Positions 35,117-45,044 of a DNA stretch of 64,000 nucleotides are shown in pieces. Both the position numbers and the translations under genes were made by a program. The stretch is taken from positions 6,603-70,602 of the forward strand of contig JBMYRC010000005.1 of NCBI GenBank assembly GCA_049601975.1, read 5' to 3'. Every line of letters starts with the position of its first letter. Positions within the stretch are counted from its first letter, which is position 1. The stretch comes from UBA6544 sp049601975. GTDB lineage: Bacteria; Pseudomonadota; Alphaproteobacteria; UBA8366. The notes under the pieces are model-generated. The model did no database searches. It worked only from the letters and a program-made list of their open reading frames with translations, and was not told the origin of the DNA.

Positions 35117-35818
35117 TTAGAAATTCTCCACCCACGGCCGCAATTCCACTTCCCATGTCCAAGAGCTGCGGTGTTGTCGGTGGATATGCATATAGGTCTC
35201 CGCAATCGCATCCGGCTCCAACGTGCCGTCTTCTCCAAGCTTCGCGGCCCTTTCGTCGCCTGGGCCCGCGTTAATACCACCATCGATCACGAAATGCGCG
35301 ACATGCACGTTCTGCGGTGCCAATTCTCGAGCCATGCTTTGACTGAGACCACGAAGCCCAAATTTACCCATCGCGAAAGCTGATGAGTTGGGATAACCCT
35401 TCACACTAGCCGATGCGCCAGTGAATAAAATTGTACCGCTACCGCGCTCGCGCATCTGCTTCGCGGCGTGATGGCCGACGAGGAAGCCAGCATAACAGGT
35501 CACAGTGATCGCCTTTTGCACGGCAATTGGATCAATTTCATGCACACCGCCTCGTACACGGGCACTGGCATTGAAAACAACCAAATTGGGCTCCCCTATA
35601 TCTCCATTGACATCCTGGAACAGTTTTTCCACTTCCGCCGGATCGCTCGCGTCGCAAGCATACGTTTTCGCATTCGTCTCCGCCGCGAGTGCCCTCAACT
35701 TTTCCACGTTTCGTGCCGCCAAGGCGACGCTCATGCCTTCCTTATGGCAAAGCCGCGCCATCGAAGCACTCAACCCGCTCCCCACTCCCACAATCAGCAC
35801 CTTCTCACCACTAGTCAT
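35117..35818 (-). CDS. Atypical SDR family protein (Tyr replaced by Phe)
   Basis: A 233-residue short-chain dehydrogenase homologue. The glycine loop reads VGVGSGLSASMARL rather than TGxxxGxG. At the catalytic site the sequence is AFAMGK, placing Phe where the Tyr of Y-x3-K belongs; the Lys and the preceding Ser (FTGASASVKG) are kept. Loss of the Tyr suggests reduced or altered catalysis or a binding role. A subgroup of bacterial SDR proteins shares this substitution. No operon partner is close. Confidence 0.82.
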   Translation of the reverse strand: MTSGEKVLIVGVGSGLSASMARLCHKEGMSVALAARNVEKLRALAAETNAKTYACDASDPAEVEKLFQDVNGDIGEPNLVVFNASARVRGGVHEIDPIAVQKAITVTCYAGFLVGHHAAKQMRERGSGTILFTGASASVKGYPNSSAFAMGKFGLRGLSQSMARELAPQNVHVAHFVIDGGINAGPGDERAAKLGEDGTLEPDAIAETYMHIHRQHRSSWTWEVELRPWVENF

Positions 35819-36002
35819 TTACCGCCTCCCGAAAACTTTCCATTTCAACACATGTTACAATGAGCGTACGGAAGCGACGGTCGCGGACAAGTGAAAAATC
35901 GTTACCGCGTATCGATGGCTTGATCGGCCCATCATCAGTTAGGATGAATTCGTTACACAAACTTGGCGGAATGCCGTTCTCATTTTACTGATATCATGTG
36001 CC

Positions 36003-36616
36003 ATGCACTCCGCGTCGGCACAGAGCAGTCTGGTCACCGAATGCGCACAACGCAAAGATCACCGCGCCATCGAAATATGTCGGCTCGCAGCCGAACAGAA
36101 TGCGGATGATCCAAAAGTCTCGAAGTTACTCGCCAAAACGCTCATCAGGCACGGAGCCTTCGCCGAGGCGAGCGAAGTGCAGGGCACGATCGTCCAGCTA
36201 CGCCCGGACGATTGGGCCGCGCAATACGACTATGCCGGAACGCTTGGTTTCGTGCGCCGATCAAGCGCGCGACAGCGCCGCGTCCGGATCACATACCCTC
36301 ATATCAATCGGCCACCCTCATCTTCACGATGATGGGACAGCATGCGGAAGCTGTGTCGCAAACCCGCAAAGCGGCGGGACTCGGCAGCTCCGTCGCGATG
36401 TTTGATATGGTCCGCTATTATGCGGAAGGGCTCGGCGTCGAGAAATCCGATGCCGAAGCCTTCAGCTGGACGAAACAAGCTGCGGAAAACGGGCATCTAT
36501 TGGCGATGAGAGAGATGATCAAGATTTTTCTTGAAGGCCGCTACGGCCAAGCACCCAACGACACCAAGGCCGTGGATTGGGCGACCCGCCAACGCGCAGC
36601 CAAGGGAAACCGTTAA
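36003..36616 (+). pseudogene. TPR/Sel1-like repeat gene with a frameshift
   Basis: Two overlapping open frames make one repeat protein. From 36003 the frame reads CAQRKDHRAIEICRLAAEQNADDPKVSKLLAKTL and then a TPR-like helix pair up to YAGTLGF. Near 36250-36290 the coding sense passes to the frame that ends at 36616, with SYQSATLIFTMMGQHAEAV and then Sel1 motifs (AMFDMVRYYAEGLGVEKSDAEAFSWTKQAAENGHLLAMREM). One indel of a single base restores a ~204-codon gene. No slippery heptamer is obvious, so decay or a sequence error is more likely than programmed shifting. Confidence 0.65.
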
Positions 36617-36619
36617 AAG

Positions 36620-37519
36620 TTAGTTCTTCATCCCCGTGTATACGAGTTCGAGAAACTTCTTCGGCTTAAGAAATCCATTACCCCAATCAGCATCGAATTC
36701 CGCCGTCGGGCTGGCCGCATAAAGATATTCCAATTTCTTACCGCCAGCGACGGCAGCGGCGATACGCTTGCCGATACTATCGAGCATATTTCGATAAGCG
36801 ATCAATTCAGCTTTATTCGAAAGCGGGCCATGCCCCGGTATGATTTTCGTCTTCGGGCCCGCCATCGCAATCACTTTGTCGGCAATTTTAATCACACCGT
36901 CGATCGAACCGCCGTGCTGGAAATCAATGAACGGATAGCGCCCATTAAAGTATGTATCGCCCATATGGATGACATTTGCACCGACAAAATGAACCACGGA
37001 GTCGCCATTCGTATGCGCGGCCGGAGCATGAAAAATCTGAATGGTCTCGCCATTTAAATGAAAGGTGACACCATCTGAGAATGTTACGATGGGTAACGCC
37101 ACCTCTGGTGCTGCTGGAATTTTTTTCCCGAAAGCTTTCAGAAATTGATCGGCGCTCATTAGTTTGCGCACATTGTCGTGGGCAACAATGGCCACACCGG
37201 CCTTACCAAGATTCTCGTTTCCGCCCGTGTGATCGAAATGCCAATGCGTATTAAGGACAAAGCGGATCGGCTCTTCGGAAATTTTCCCGATGGCCGCTAA
37301 TATTTTTGGCGTTAGCGGCGCAAATTGATCGTCGATCATGAAAACACCGTCCGGTCCCGCCGACAGACCAATATTCCCACCTTGTCCGACCAGCATATGA
37401 ATGCCTTCACCAAGATCTGTAGCAGTTATCTGCACTTCCTTCTTCTCTTGAGCAGATAGTGAAGCAGCACCCATCATACTTACCGCGACAATGGCGCTTC
37501 CCATCAAAAAATTGCGCAT
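36620..37519 (-). CDS. Exported MBL-fold metallo-hydrolase
   Basis: A 299-residue periplasmic metallo-beta-lactamase-fold protein. The start at 37519 (MRNFLMGSAIVAVSMMGAAS) has AGGGA seven bases upstream and a signal peptide ending at LSAQ near residue 22. The zinc motif HTHWHFDHTGG near residue 90 is complete, followed by the HTNGDSVVHF and GHGPLSNKAEL histidines. It is related to class B3-like hydrolases and quinoprotein-relay SoxH-like proteins; no evidence ties it to antibiotics. The longer in-frame reading to 37576 lacks support. Confidence 0.88.
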   Translation of the reverse strand: MRNFLMGSAIVAVSMMGAASLSAQEKKEVQITATDLGEGIHMLVGQGGNIGLSAGPDGVFMIDDQFAPLTPKILAAIGKISEEPIRFVLNTHWHFDHTGGNENLGKAGVAIVAHDNVRKLMSADQFLKAFGKKIPAAPEVALPIVTFSDGVTFHLNGETIQIFHAPAAHTNGDSVVHFVGANVIHMGDTYFNGRYPFIDFQHGGSIDGVIKIADKVIAMAGPKTKIIPGHGPLSNKAELIAYRNMLDSIGKRIAAAVAGGKKLEYLYAASPTAEFDADWGNGFLKPKKFLELVYTGMKN

Positions 37520-37609
37520 GACTAAATCCCTTTGCCCTGACATCTGGTGGAGACGTTTCGGTAATTTATGCCTCAAGGCGACTTCATAAATCTACTCAAG
37601 ACTCCGTGA

Positions 37610-38608
37610 TCACAAAATCTCGTTGACCGCGCCAGTCGGGTGATCCCCTCTCAACGCTTCCAGAATACTCGTGGCCGCTTCTGCTTCGATGGCTTTTCGG
37701 ACATCCGTAACGGCAGAGCCGATATGCGGCGTGAAGAGCGTTTTCTCAGGTTGCGCCAGCAATGTCTGCGGAATTTCCTGTGGCCGGTCTGGACGAGCCC
37801 AATCTTCAAACTCGAAAACATCTGCCGCATATCCCGCAAGCTGACCGTCGGCTAATGCGTCGGACACAGCCATCTCGTCAACGACGGAACCGCGCCCCGG
37901 ATTCACCAAAATAGCCCCCGGCTTCATCATGTCGATAGCGACTCCATCAATCATATGCAGCGTCTCTGCAGTCAACGGCATGGCCAGGATGATAAAGTCA
38001 GCGCGGCAAATCAGCTCCTCAAATCCGGCACGTTTGAGATGCAATGAGGCGCCGGTCACCGGATCGAGCGCTTGGTCGTCCGCATAGAGAACCGTGGCGT
38101 CGAATCCTTGCAGCCGCTGAGCGATAGCCTGCCCGACTCGGCCCATTCCAACGATGCCGACTGTCCGCCCGGCAAGCCCCATCCCATAGAGCGTCGGCCG
38201 CCATGCGGCAAAGCGCCCGGCGCGAATATCTCGGTCGCCAATCATCACGTGTCGGGCAATTCCAATCAATAAACCGATCGCAAGCTCAGCAGTTGGCACG
38301 GTCAACAAATCATCCACGATTGTGACCCACACGCCTCGTCCGGTGCAGGCCTCGACGTCGAAATTGTCATAGCCTTTCAACGCACAGGCAACGATCTTCA
38401 ATTTTGGGCATTGCGCGAGAAAATCATCGTCGATTGAGTCCGGCATAAACACCATCATGGCGTCAGCGTCACGACACCGTTTTATGATTTCATCCTCAGA
38501 CAGCGAGGATTCGCCATCATTGGTGATGACATCAGTCCAATCCTCGAGCATCGCGACGGTTTCCGGAAAAACCCGATGGGTCAGGACAGTCTTTGGTCGA
38601 TCAGCCAT
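37610..38608 (-). CDS. D-isomer-specific 2-hydroxyacid dehydrogenase
   Basis: A 332-residue NAD(P)-dependent D-2-hydroxyacid dehydrogenase. The Rossmann motif VGIVGMGRVGQAIA is near residue 150. The catalytic Arg is in VNPGRGSVVDE, the Glu in the ADVFEFE region, and the His in FTPHIGSAVT near 290. AGGAG stands before the ATG. Its sequence style is close to phosphonate dehydrogenase and glyoxylate/hydroxypyruvate reductases. The natural 2-keto acid is unknown. It is 36 bases downstream of the glycosyltransferase-like gene start region on the opposite arrangement of ends, same strand. Confidence 0.9.
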   Translation of the reverse strand: MADRPKTVLTHRVFPETVAMLEDWTDVITNDGESSLSEDEIIKRCRDADAMMVFMPDSIDDDFLAQCPKLKIVACALKGYDNFDVEACTGRGVWVTIVDDLLTVPTAELAIGLLIGIARHVMIGDRDIRAGRFAAWRPTLYGMGLAGRTVGIVGMGRVGQAIAQRLQGFDATVLYADDQALDPVTGASLHLKRAGFEELICRADFIILAMPLTAETLHMIDGVAIDMMKPGAILVNPGRGSVVDEMAVSDALADGQLAGYAADVFEFEDWARPDRPQEIPQTLLAQPEKTLFTPHIGSAVTDVRKAIEAEAATSILEALRGDHPTGAVNEIL

Positions 38609-38644
38609 GGCGCTCTCCTACAACAGATATCCAGCGACAGCCTA

Positions 38645-40318
38645 TCAGGCCGGGCGCAGAAACGTGTCGAAATTCTCATCGTGCATCCTACCCATCGCCT
38701 GGAAGAGCGGGTCATCCGCGATACCACCGCTTCCCAACGCCTCAACATAGCCACGCCAGAAAGCGCCCTCATCGAACGGCTTCCAGAAGCTGTACGGTGT
38801 ATCCGGCAGGTACCTGCAATCAACGATAAACCTGCGATAAAAAAGATCGTTTGCGATTAGGGCCCGCGTCTGCTGTGTCTCGTCCTGGCTCATTTGCGGC
38901 CCTCGGGTTATCGCCTCCAAATAGGTATCCGCAGATTGCGGTTCCTCGCTAAAGCCATTGCCAGCAAAAAAACCGCGCCCCCCTAAGATGACAGGCATAC
39001 CGCAACCGGCAAACTCCAGACCCACCTTGCCATTAACGGTAATCAGAAAATCCGCAAACTGCGCGAGGCTCGCCGTATTCAAACCTTCAGGTACCACATG
39101 AATGTGCGCCACATCTCGTGCGATCGCATAGGCTCTCGAGGCTGGTTCCAGATCGTCGGTGTAATGCGCCAAGTTTGGGTGAAGTTTTACCAACCAATCG
39201 ATCTCCGGCTGATCGCGCACGACCTCAAGCGTTTGGATATACCAATCGTAAAAATCATCAAATAGAAGCCCCGGTGAGAAATGATTAGCGTCGGGAAAAG
39301 CATGCAGCATGAGCAATCCTTTCGGTCGCTCAACATCAAGCCCCATCGACCGGCCGAGCTCCTGGGTCGATATTTTGCGCCGCTCCGGCGAATATCCCTC
39401 TTCATTCAGATACTCGAACTCATTGCCGCTGCCGCCCATACGTCGATGCAGTGTCTCTTCAGCGGTTCGGATGGCGGCCTCACCCTCTTCCCTCAAAACT
39501 CGATCAATATGACCCGGTATGATTCTGGTCATCACATCCGACGCCGCCTCCACACCCTGACGGCGTTGGATACGCATCCCCTTACCGCCGTAGCGCGCGT
39601 AAATATCCGCCCCATGCTCTGCCGCTAACCGAGCCAAAATACCAAAACGGAGATAGACCAGATGTCCCATAACTGCGGCACCTACTTCCTCGACCTGCAA
39701 TAGGCGATCAAAGAGCGCATAGTAATTCAGCATAAGCGCAACATAAGCCCGTAAATCGTCATCGACCTCGTGCATCGTTACCTGACGGGTTTCCCGCAAA
39801 TAAGTGTCATAGAGAAGATCGCCGACCGGCAAACCGTTCACGTTCAACCCCAAGACCCGGCGTCGCAACTCATGACCGGTTAGCCCTTCCAATTGTGCGA
39901 TAATCTGCACCGCTTCCGGGCGGACGTCTTTCGCGGCCTCATCGCGCACGAACGTGAATTGCTCAATTCCGAAACTGCGTGCTAATAGAATTATTTTTTG
40001 ATCCGTTGCACTGGATACCAGTGCCCATGGTTTCAATCCGCGGGTCAATTCCAGATACTTCCCAAGGATCAGATTGCCGAGGTAGTAAACCGGGTGATCG
40101 ACCAGCAAGTCCACTAAGACACGCTTTGGTTTCACGTTGGCACCGCCAGCTGACTGCCGTCGCCAAAAACGGATGCCGTGTGAAATTGCCTGCTCGAATG
40201 CGGCCGAATCGTCGGAAGGGCTCTCTGCGGACAAGCAGTTGGACTCCCAGGTATAAAAGGACGAATTCCATAGTGCCAGCCCCGATACCCGGGCGCAATT
40301 CGATGTGCCACAGTGCAA
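38645..40318 (-). CDS. Capsule-polysaccharide-type glycosyltransferase (KpsC/KpsS-like GT-B domain)
   Basis: A ~557-residue protein. The C-terminal half shows the capsule polysaccharide biosynthesis pattern LVKLHPNLAHYTDDLEP, IHVVPEGLNTASLAQFADFLITVNGKVGLEFAGCGMPVILGG, comparable to Kdo-transferase domains of KpsC/KpsS, where the TxNGKxGLE loop replaces the usual TxNSTxGxE. The N-terminal half is helical and unfamiliar. It stands alone without capsule export genes nearby. The start is uncertain: the first ~45 residues are atypical and translation may begin later. Confidence 0.65.
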   Translation of the reverse strand: MHCGTSNCARVSGLALWNSSFYTWESNCLSAESPSDDSAAFEQAISHGIRFWRRQSAGGANVKPKRVLVDLLVDHPVYYLGNLILGKYLELTRGLKPWALVSSATDQKIILLARSFGIEQFTFVRDEAAKDVRPEAVQIIAQLEGLTGHELRRRVLGLNVNGLPVGDLLYDTYLRETRQVTMHEVDDDLRAYVALMLNYYALFDRLLQVEEVGAAVMGHLVYLRFGILARLAAEHGADIYARYGGKGMRIQRRQGVEAASDVMTRIIPGHIDRVLREEGEAAIRTAEETLHRRMGGSGNEFEYLNEEGYSPERRKISTQELGRSMGLDVERPKGLLMLHAFPDANHFSPGLLFDDFYDWYIQTLEVVRDQPEIDWLVKLHPNLAHYTDDLEPASRAYAIARDVAHIHVVPEGLNTASLAQFADFLITVNGKVGLEFAGCGMPVILGGRGFFAGNGFSEEPQSADTYLEAITRGPQMSQDETQQTRALIANDLFYRRFIVDCRYLPDTPYSFWKPFDEGAFWRGYVEALGSGGIADDPLFQAMGRMHDENFDTFLRPA

Positions 40319-40389
40319 CAGGTTTCCCCCTGCGTCCTACGACATAGCTTTGTTCCAGGTCAGGGAAACAGCAAAAAAGGCTCCTAAAT

Positions 40390-41193
40390 ATGGGTGGATT
40401 TCTCGATGGTAAGGCGGCGGTCATTACCGGCTCGACAAGCGGCATTGGGCTTGGATACGCCCGCGCGATCGCTAAAGAAGGCTGCGACATTCTGCTGAAC
40501 GGTTTCGGCGACGCGCCCGATATTGAGAATGCGCGGTCCGCTCTCGAATCCGATTTCGGCGTGAAAGCGATCTACCATGGCGCCGACATGCGCAAGCCCG
40601 ACGAAATCAAGACAATGATTGATACCGCGACCGATGCCTTCGGCAAAGTCGATATCTTGATCAATAATGCGGGCATGCAACATCGCGCCTCGATCGAGGA
40701 ATTTCCGCTCGACGTTTGGAATGACATGTTCGCCGTCAACGTGACTTCCGCCATGCTGACAACACAAATGGTGTTGCCGCAAATGAAGGAGCGTGATTGG
40801 GGCCGGATCATCAACACGGCCTCTGTCAATTCGCAGATCACGTCACCAAACACGTCCGGCTACACCGCCTCGAAGCACGCCATTATGGGCCTCACGCGAG
40901 CCGTCGCACTGGAAACCATCATGACCGGTGTCACCTGCAACGCAATTTGTCCCGGCACCGTGCGTACCAATTTGAGCGAACACCGGATCGAAACGTTTGC
41001 CGCAGAACGACAGAAATCGACGGAAGACGTGATCGACGAGTATCTCGAGCAGAAGATGCCTTACCATCAGGCTATGAAGCGTTTCATCACCGTCGAAGAA
41101 ATTGCCGCCGGCGCCATCTATCTCTGCAGCGATGCAGGTGCCGCGATGCGCGGCGCGGCCTTCACCATCGATGGCGGTTGGACCATTCGATAA
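40390..41193 (+). CDS. 3-hydroxybutyrate dehydrogenase-like SDR
   Basis: A 267-residue classical SDR. TGSTSGIGLGYARA (cofactor loop), NNAGMQH, the Ser in NTASVNSQ and YTASK are all intact. The NNAGMQH...IEEFP region and CNAICPGTVRT are typical of D-3-hydroxybutyrate dehydrogenases, which interconvert 3-hydroxybutyrate and acetoacetate with NAD. The PHA depolymerase elsewhere in the window would supply such a substrate. It is followed after 20 bases by hyuA-like and hyuB-like genes, so it may instead act on a product of that route. Confidence 0.82.
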   Translation: MGGFLDGKAAVITGSTSGIGLGYARAIAKEGCDILLNGFGDAPDIENARSALESDFGVKAIYHGADMRKPDEIKTMIDTATDAFGKVDILINNAGMQHRASIEEFPLDVWNDMFAVNVTSAMLTTQMVLPQMKERDWGRIINTASVNSQITSPNTSGYTASKHAIMGLTRAVALETIMTGVTCNAICPGTVRTNLSEHRIETFAAERQKSTEDVIDEYLEQKMPYHQAMKRFITVEEIAAGAIYLCSDAGAAMRGAAFTIDGGWTIR

Positions 41194-41213
41194 GAGTTAC
41201 CGGAACACACGGC

Positions 41214-43259
41214 ATGAATAGAATAGGCGTCGATGTCGGCGGCACTTTTACCGACTTTACCTTGCTCCACGAAAAAGCGGGCAAACTGTATTACCACAAG
41301 ACGCCGTCTACGCCCGGCGAGCCGTCGGAAGCCGTCGAGATCGGGTTATCGGAACTGATTGAGACTCATAATATCGATCCGTCTGAAATAGGATACCTGG
41401 GCCACGGCACGACTGTCGCCCTCAACATGTTGCTGGAACGCCGAGCGCCAACAATTGGTCTATTGACCACCAAGGGCTTTCGCGACGTCCTCGAGATCGC
41501 CCGCCAAATTCGCCCTCATCTCTATGATTACGAAATAACGCGCCCGGAACCCTTGGCCCGGCGGGCCCATCGCATCGAAATACCGGAACGTATCGCCGTT
41601 GACGGCCGTGTCCTGACACCTCTCGATCTCGATTCCGTCGAGGCCGCCGCCCTGCAACTTCGGGATGCTGGTATCACTTCTGTCGCGATCTGTTTCCTGC
41701 ATGCCTATCAGTTTCCCGAACACGAACAAAAAGCCGGCGATATCGTTCGGCGTATTTTGCCCGATGCCTTTGTCAGCCTATCAAGTGAAGTTTTGTCGGA
41801 GTTTCGCGAGTACGAGCGCACATCGACGACCGCGGTAAACGCTTATGTCGGGCCGCGCATGAAAGCTTATATCGGCAAACTTGAAGATCGCATCGCCGAT
41901 TTCGGCATCGACCGTTCCCCTTATATCATCCACTCGAACGGTGGATTGCTCACCATCGAGGCGGCGGCGACCTTTCCCGTCCGCACGTGCCTTTCCGGCC
42001 CTGCCGCCGGTGTTGTCGGCGCCGCTGCCGTTGCCAAAGCAGCGGAACAACCCGACGTTTTGGCCTTTGACGTTGGCGGCACGAGCACCGATGTCTCCTT
42101 AGTTCTGAATGGACGGCCGCTTTTCACGTCGGAACGGACGGTGGCTGGCCACCCCGTCAAATCACCGGCAATCGACGTGAACGCAATCGGCGCCGGTGGA
42201 GGCAGCATCGCTTGGATCGACGGCGGTGGCGCCCTCAAGGTCGGACCGCACAGCGCCGGTGCCGACCCAGGCCCCGTCGCATATGGACGCGGCGGCGAAG
42301 AGGTCACATTGACGGACGCCAATATCGCGCTCGGTCGGTTGAACCCAGGAGCCCTTCTCGGCGGCCGCATGGCCATGGATGCCGATGCGGCACGCCGCGC
42401 CATTGAGGACAAAATCGCCAAACCGCTCGGCCTTTCAATTGAAGACGCCGCCATCGGCATTATCCGGGTCGCGGCCTCGGGCATTGCCCGCGCCATCCGC
42501 TCCGTTGCTTCCGCCAAGGGTCACAACCCAGCGGAATTTGCACTCTTCGCCTATGGCGGTGCCGGACCGCTGCTGGCCTCCGACGTCAACGATGAGGTCG
42601 GTTGCGGGCGCATCCTCATCCCCCGAGAACCCGGCACACTTTGTGCGCGCGGCATCTTACTTTCTGATCTCACTTTCGATTTCGTCCGTACCATCCTGCG
42701 CCGAGCCGAGGAGGATGGCTGGCGACGGGTCCAGGAAGCCTTCGACGCTCTGGAAGCTCAAGCAGAAGAATGGCTCGCGAAGGATGACGTCCCGATGGAA
42801 GCCCGCTCGTTCCGTCGGTACGTGGAAGCGCGCTACGAAGGTCAAAGCTTCGAAGTACGCGTGGAGTTCGATTGCCCTGTGTCTGAAGTTTCCCTGAAGA
42901 CATTCGTCGCCGCTTTCCACGCAGAGCATAAGGCGCAATACAGCTACGACATCCAAGAGCGGAATGTCGAGATCGTAAATTGCCGCCTGGAAGCCGTCGG
43001 CGAAACACCAAAACCACCGATGCAAAGCGCGGAAGGCGACGGAGATGCCTCTGCCGAGATCGGCAAAAGGCGCGTTCATTTTGGCTCTAATGGCGGCTGG
43101 CTTGAGGCCACCGTCTACGACCGCTCGAAATTGTCACAGGGCGATGCAATCGCCGGCCCCGCTATCGTCGAGGAAATGAGCTCAACAAGTGTTATCCCAC
43201 CAACCTATCGCATCACCGTCGACAAGATCGGTAACCTGGTTCTGGAGCCAAGCACATGA
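41214..43259 (+). CDS. hyuA: Hydantoinase/oxoprolinase subunit A (HyuA-like)
   Basis: A 681-residue ATP-dependent hydantoinase/5-oxoprolinase alpha subunit. The start is fixed at 41214 (MNRIGVDVGGTFTDFTLLHE), which is the actin-fold phosphate loop; in-frame sequence upstream is antisense-like noise over the SDR gene. LGHGTTVALNMLLERR, SNGGLLTIEAA and FDVGGTSTDVSLVL follow in order. The enzyme couples ATP hydrolysis to opening of a cyclic amide or carboxylation of a ketone (acetone/acetophenone carboxylase relatives). Its TGA overlaps the hyuB ATG by four bases. Confidence 0.92.
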   Translation: MNRIGVDVGGTFTDFTLLHEKAGKLYYHKTPSTPGEPSEAVEIGLSELIETHNIDPSEIGYLGHGTTVALNMLLERRAPTIGLLTTKGFRDVLEIARQIRPHLYDYEITRPEPLARRAHRIEIPERIAVDGRVLTPLDLDSVEAAALQLRDAGITSVAICFLHAYQFPEHEQKAGDIVRRILPDAFVSLSSEVLSEFREYERTSTTAVNAYVGPRMKAYIGKLEDRIADFGIDRSPYIIHSNGGLLTIEAAATFPVRTCLSGPAAGVVGAAAVAKAAEQPDVLAFDVGGTSTDVSLVLNGRPLFTSERTVAGHPVKSPAIDVNAIGAGGGSIAWIDGGGALKVGPHSAGADPGPVAYGRGGEEVTLTDANIALGRLNPGALLGGRMAMDADAARRAIEDKIAKPLGLSIEDAAIGIIRVAASGIARAIRSVASAKGHNPAEFALFAYGGAGPLLASDVNDEVGCGRILIPREPGTLCARGILLSDLTFDFVRTILRRAEEDGWRRVQEAFDALEAQAEEWLAKDDVPMEARSFRRYVEARYEGQSFEVRVEFDCPVSEVSLKTFVAAFHAEHKAQYSYDIQERNVEIVNCRLEAVGETPKPPMQSAEGDGDASAEIGKRRVHFGSNGGWLEATVYDRSKLSQGDAIAGPAIVEEMSSTSVIPPTYRITVDKIGNLVLEPST

Positions 43260-44977
43260 CGACCCCTTCGGACGAAAGAGTCATCGACGCCATTGAAATC
43301 GAAGTCTTCAACAACCGGGTCCTCGCGATTATCGAGGAGATGGGCGCCAAACTCGTCCGCTCTTCGTTTTCGCCAAATATCAAGGAACGCCGCGACTGTT
43401 CCGTGGCTTTGTTCGACGCCAGCGGTCGCTCCATTGGACAAGCAGCGCATATCCCAATCCATCTGGGGTCGCTAAAAGGCGGTGTCGATGCCGTCTTGCG
43501 GGATTTCCCCATGGAGGAGATTTATCCAGGCGACGCGTTCGTCTGTAATGACGCGTATCTCGCCGGTGGCACGCACCTGCCGGACATCTCAATCATCACT
43601 CCGATCTTCTATGACGGCAAAATTAAGTTCTTTGCAGCGTGCCTCGGTCATCATGCGGATGTCGGCGGCTCCGTACCCGGGTCGATCAGCCCCAGCGCAG
43701 CCAGCATTTTCGAGGAAGGCATCCGTATCCCTCCAGTCAAAATGGTCCACAAGGGCGTGCTCGATAACGGTATCATGCAGATGATCATCCAGAACACGCG
43801 GGAGCCGGAAGATCGATTGCTCGACCTCAAGGTTCAGATCGCAACCAACACATTGGGGGCGGAACAAGTCGTCGCACTCGTCGAGCGTATGGGAAGCGAA
43901 GCTGTCGACCGGGCAGTCGAAGATTTGATGATATATACCGCACGCCGACTACGGGCGCGGATCGCCGACCTAAAGGACGGCACGCATAGCTTCACAACGT
44001 GGATGGACGATGACGGATTCGGCGGCGAAAAGCTGCCGCTCGCGGCCACCGTGACCGTCGAGGGCGACCGGATGCACCTCGATTTTACGGGTTCCGGGCC
44101 ACAATCGCGCGGCGGTTATAACATCATGCCGACCGGCGTGATGGCGACGGTCGCCTATGCGATCAAAGCCTTGCTCGATCCGGAACTCCCGGCAAACAGC
44201 GGGTTGTTTGATGCCATCGAGTTCACCGCGCCCGAAGGGACCATCGTCAATCCTCACTATCCGGCTGCGGTCGGTGCACGAACCACGACATGCCAGAAAC
44301 TTTCCGGCGCGGTCTTTGGTGCATTCGCCGGATTATTACCGCCGGAGAAAGCCATGGCATCCTGCCACGATGTCCTGGGCGCAATGGTATTTTCCGGCAA
44401 ATCAAAGAAACACGCCGGCACCTATGTCTACTTGGAAACGCTTGCAGGTGGAAACGGGGCGCGGGACGCCCTTGACGGTATGGACGGCGCCCACTGCCAC
44501 ATCACGAATTCGCTAAACATGCCCGCCGAAGCAGTCGAGCATGAATATCCGTTGATGGTTGAGGAATATACCTTGGTCGTCGATTCCGGTGGTGCCGGGC
44601 GACACCGAGGCGGCATGGGCGTCGCTCGGGACGTTAAAATTCTCGCGGACGCCACAACCTTCTCCGGTCGGGCGGACAGCTATCTCACTTCTGCGGAGGG
44701 CTATGCGGGTGGGAAACCGGGTGGCAATTGTCGGATCGTGCGAAATCACGGTACCAATCGCGAAGAGGCCATGGCACCGAAACAACGCCTGCTCACGCTT
44801 GACGCTGGAGAGACAGTGCGGATGGAAACACCGGGAGGCGGCGGTCTCGGCAATCCGCAAGATCGTGATATCGTCGACCTCGCTCATGATTTGGAAGACG
44901 GCCGCATGCGGGAAGCCACCGCGCGGCGCGATTATGGCGACGACATGGTTGACCGGGCCTTGGTCCATATCGGATAA
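43256..44977 (+). CDS. hyuB: Hydantoinase/oxoprolinase subunit B (HyuB-like)
   Basis: A 573-residue partner of the upstream HyuA. The N-terminal IDAIEIEVFNNRVLAIIEEMG, the DAFVCNDAYLAGGTHLPDI metal-site-like segment near residue 100, and the C-terminal TPGGGGLGNPQDRD are family hallmarks. Its ATGA overlap with hyuA makes equal synthesis likely. The third (gamma) subunit of acetone-type carboxylases is absent, favouring a two-subunit hydantoinase/oxoprolinase. The substrate is unknown. Confidence 0.92.
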   Translation: MTTPSDERVIDAIEIEVFNNRVLAIIEEMGAKLVRSSFSPNIKERRDCSVALFDASGRSIGQAAHIPIHLGSLKGGVDAVLRDFPMEEIYPGDAFVCNDAYLAGGTHLPDISIITPIFYDGKIKFFAACLGHHADVGGSVPGSISPSAASIFEEGIRIPPVKMVHKGVLDNGIMQMIIQNTREPEDRLLDLKVQIATNTLGAEQVVALVERMGSEAVDRAVEDLMIYTARRLRARIADLKDGTHSFTTWMDDDGFGGEKLPLAATVTVEGDRMHLDFTGSGPQSRGGYNIMPTGVMATVAYAIKALLDPELPANSGLFDAIEFTAPEGTIVNPHYPAAVGARTTTCQKLSGAVFGAFAGLLPPEKAMASCHDVLGAMVFSGKSKKHAGTYVYLETLAGGNGARDALDGMDGAHCHITNSLNMPAEAVEHEYPLMVEEYTLVVDSGGAGRHRGGMGVARDVKILADATTFSGRADSYLTSAEGYAGGKPGGNCRIVRNHGTNREEAMAPKQRLLTLDAGETVRMETPGGGGLGNPQDRDIVDLAHDLEDGRMREATARRDYGDDMVDRALVHIG

Positions 44978-45044
44978 GCCGCTCGACCTTTCACCGAGTG
45001 TGGTGGAAGATGACGAATCCGAATTGCATTGAGGGAGAGTACCG

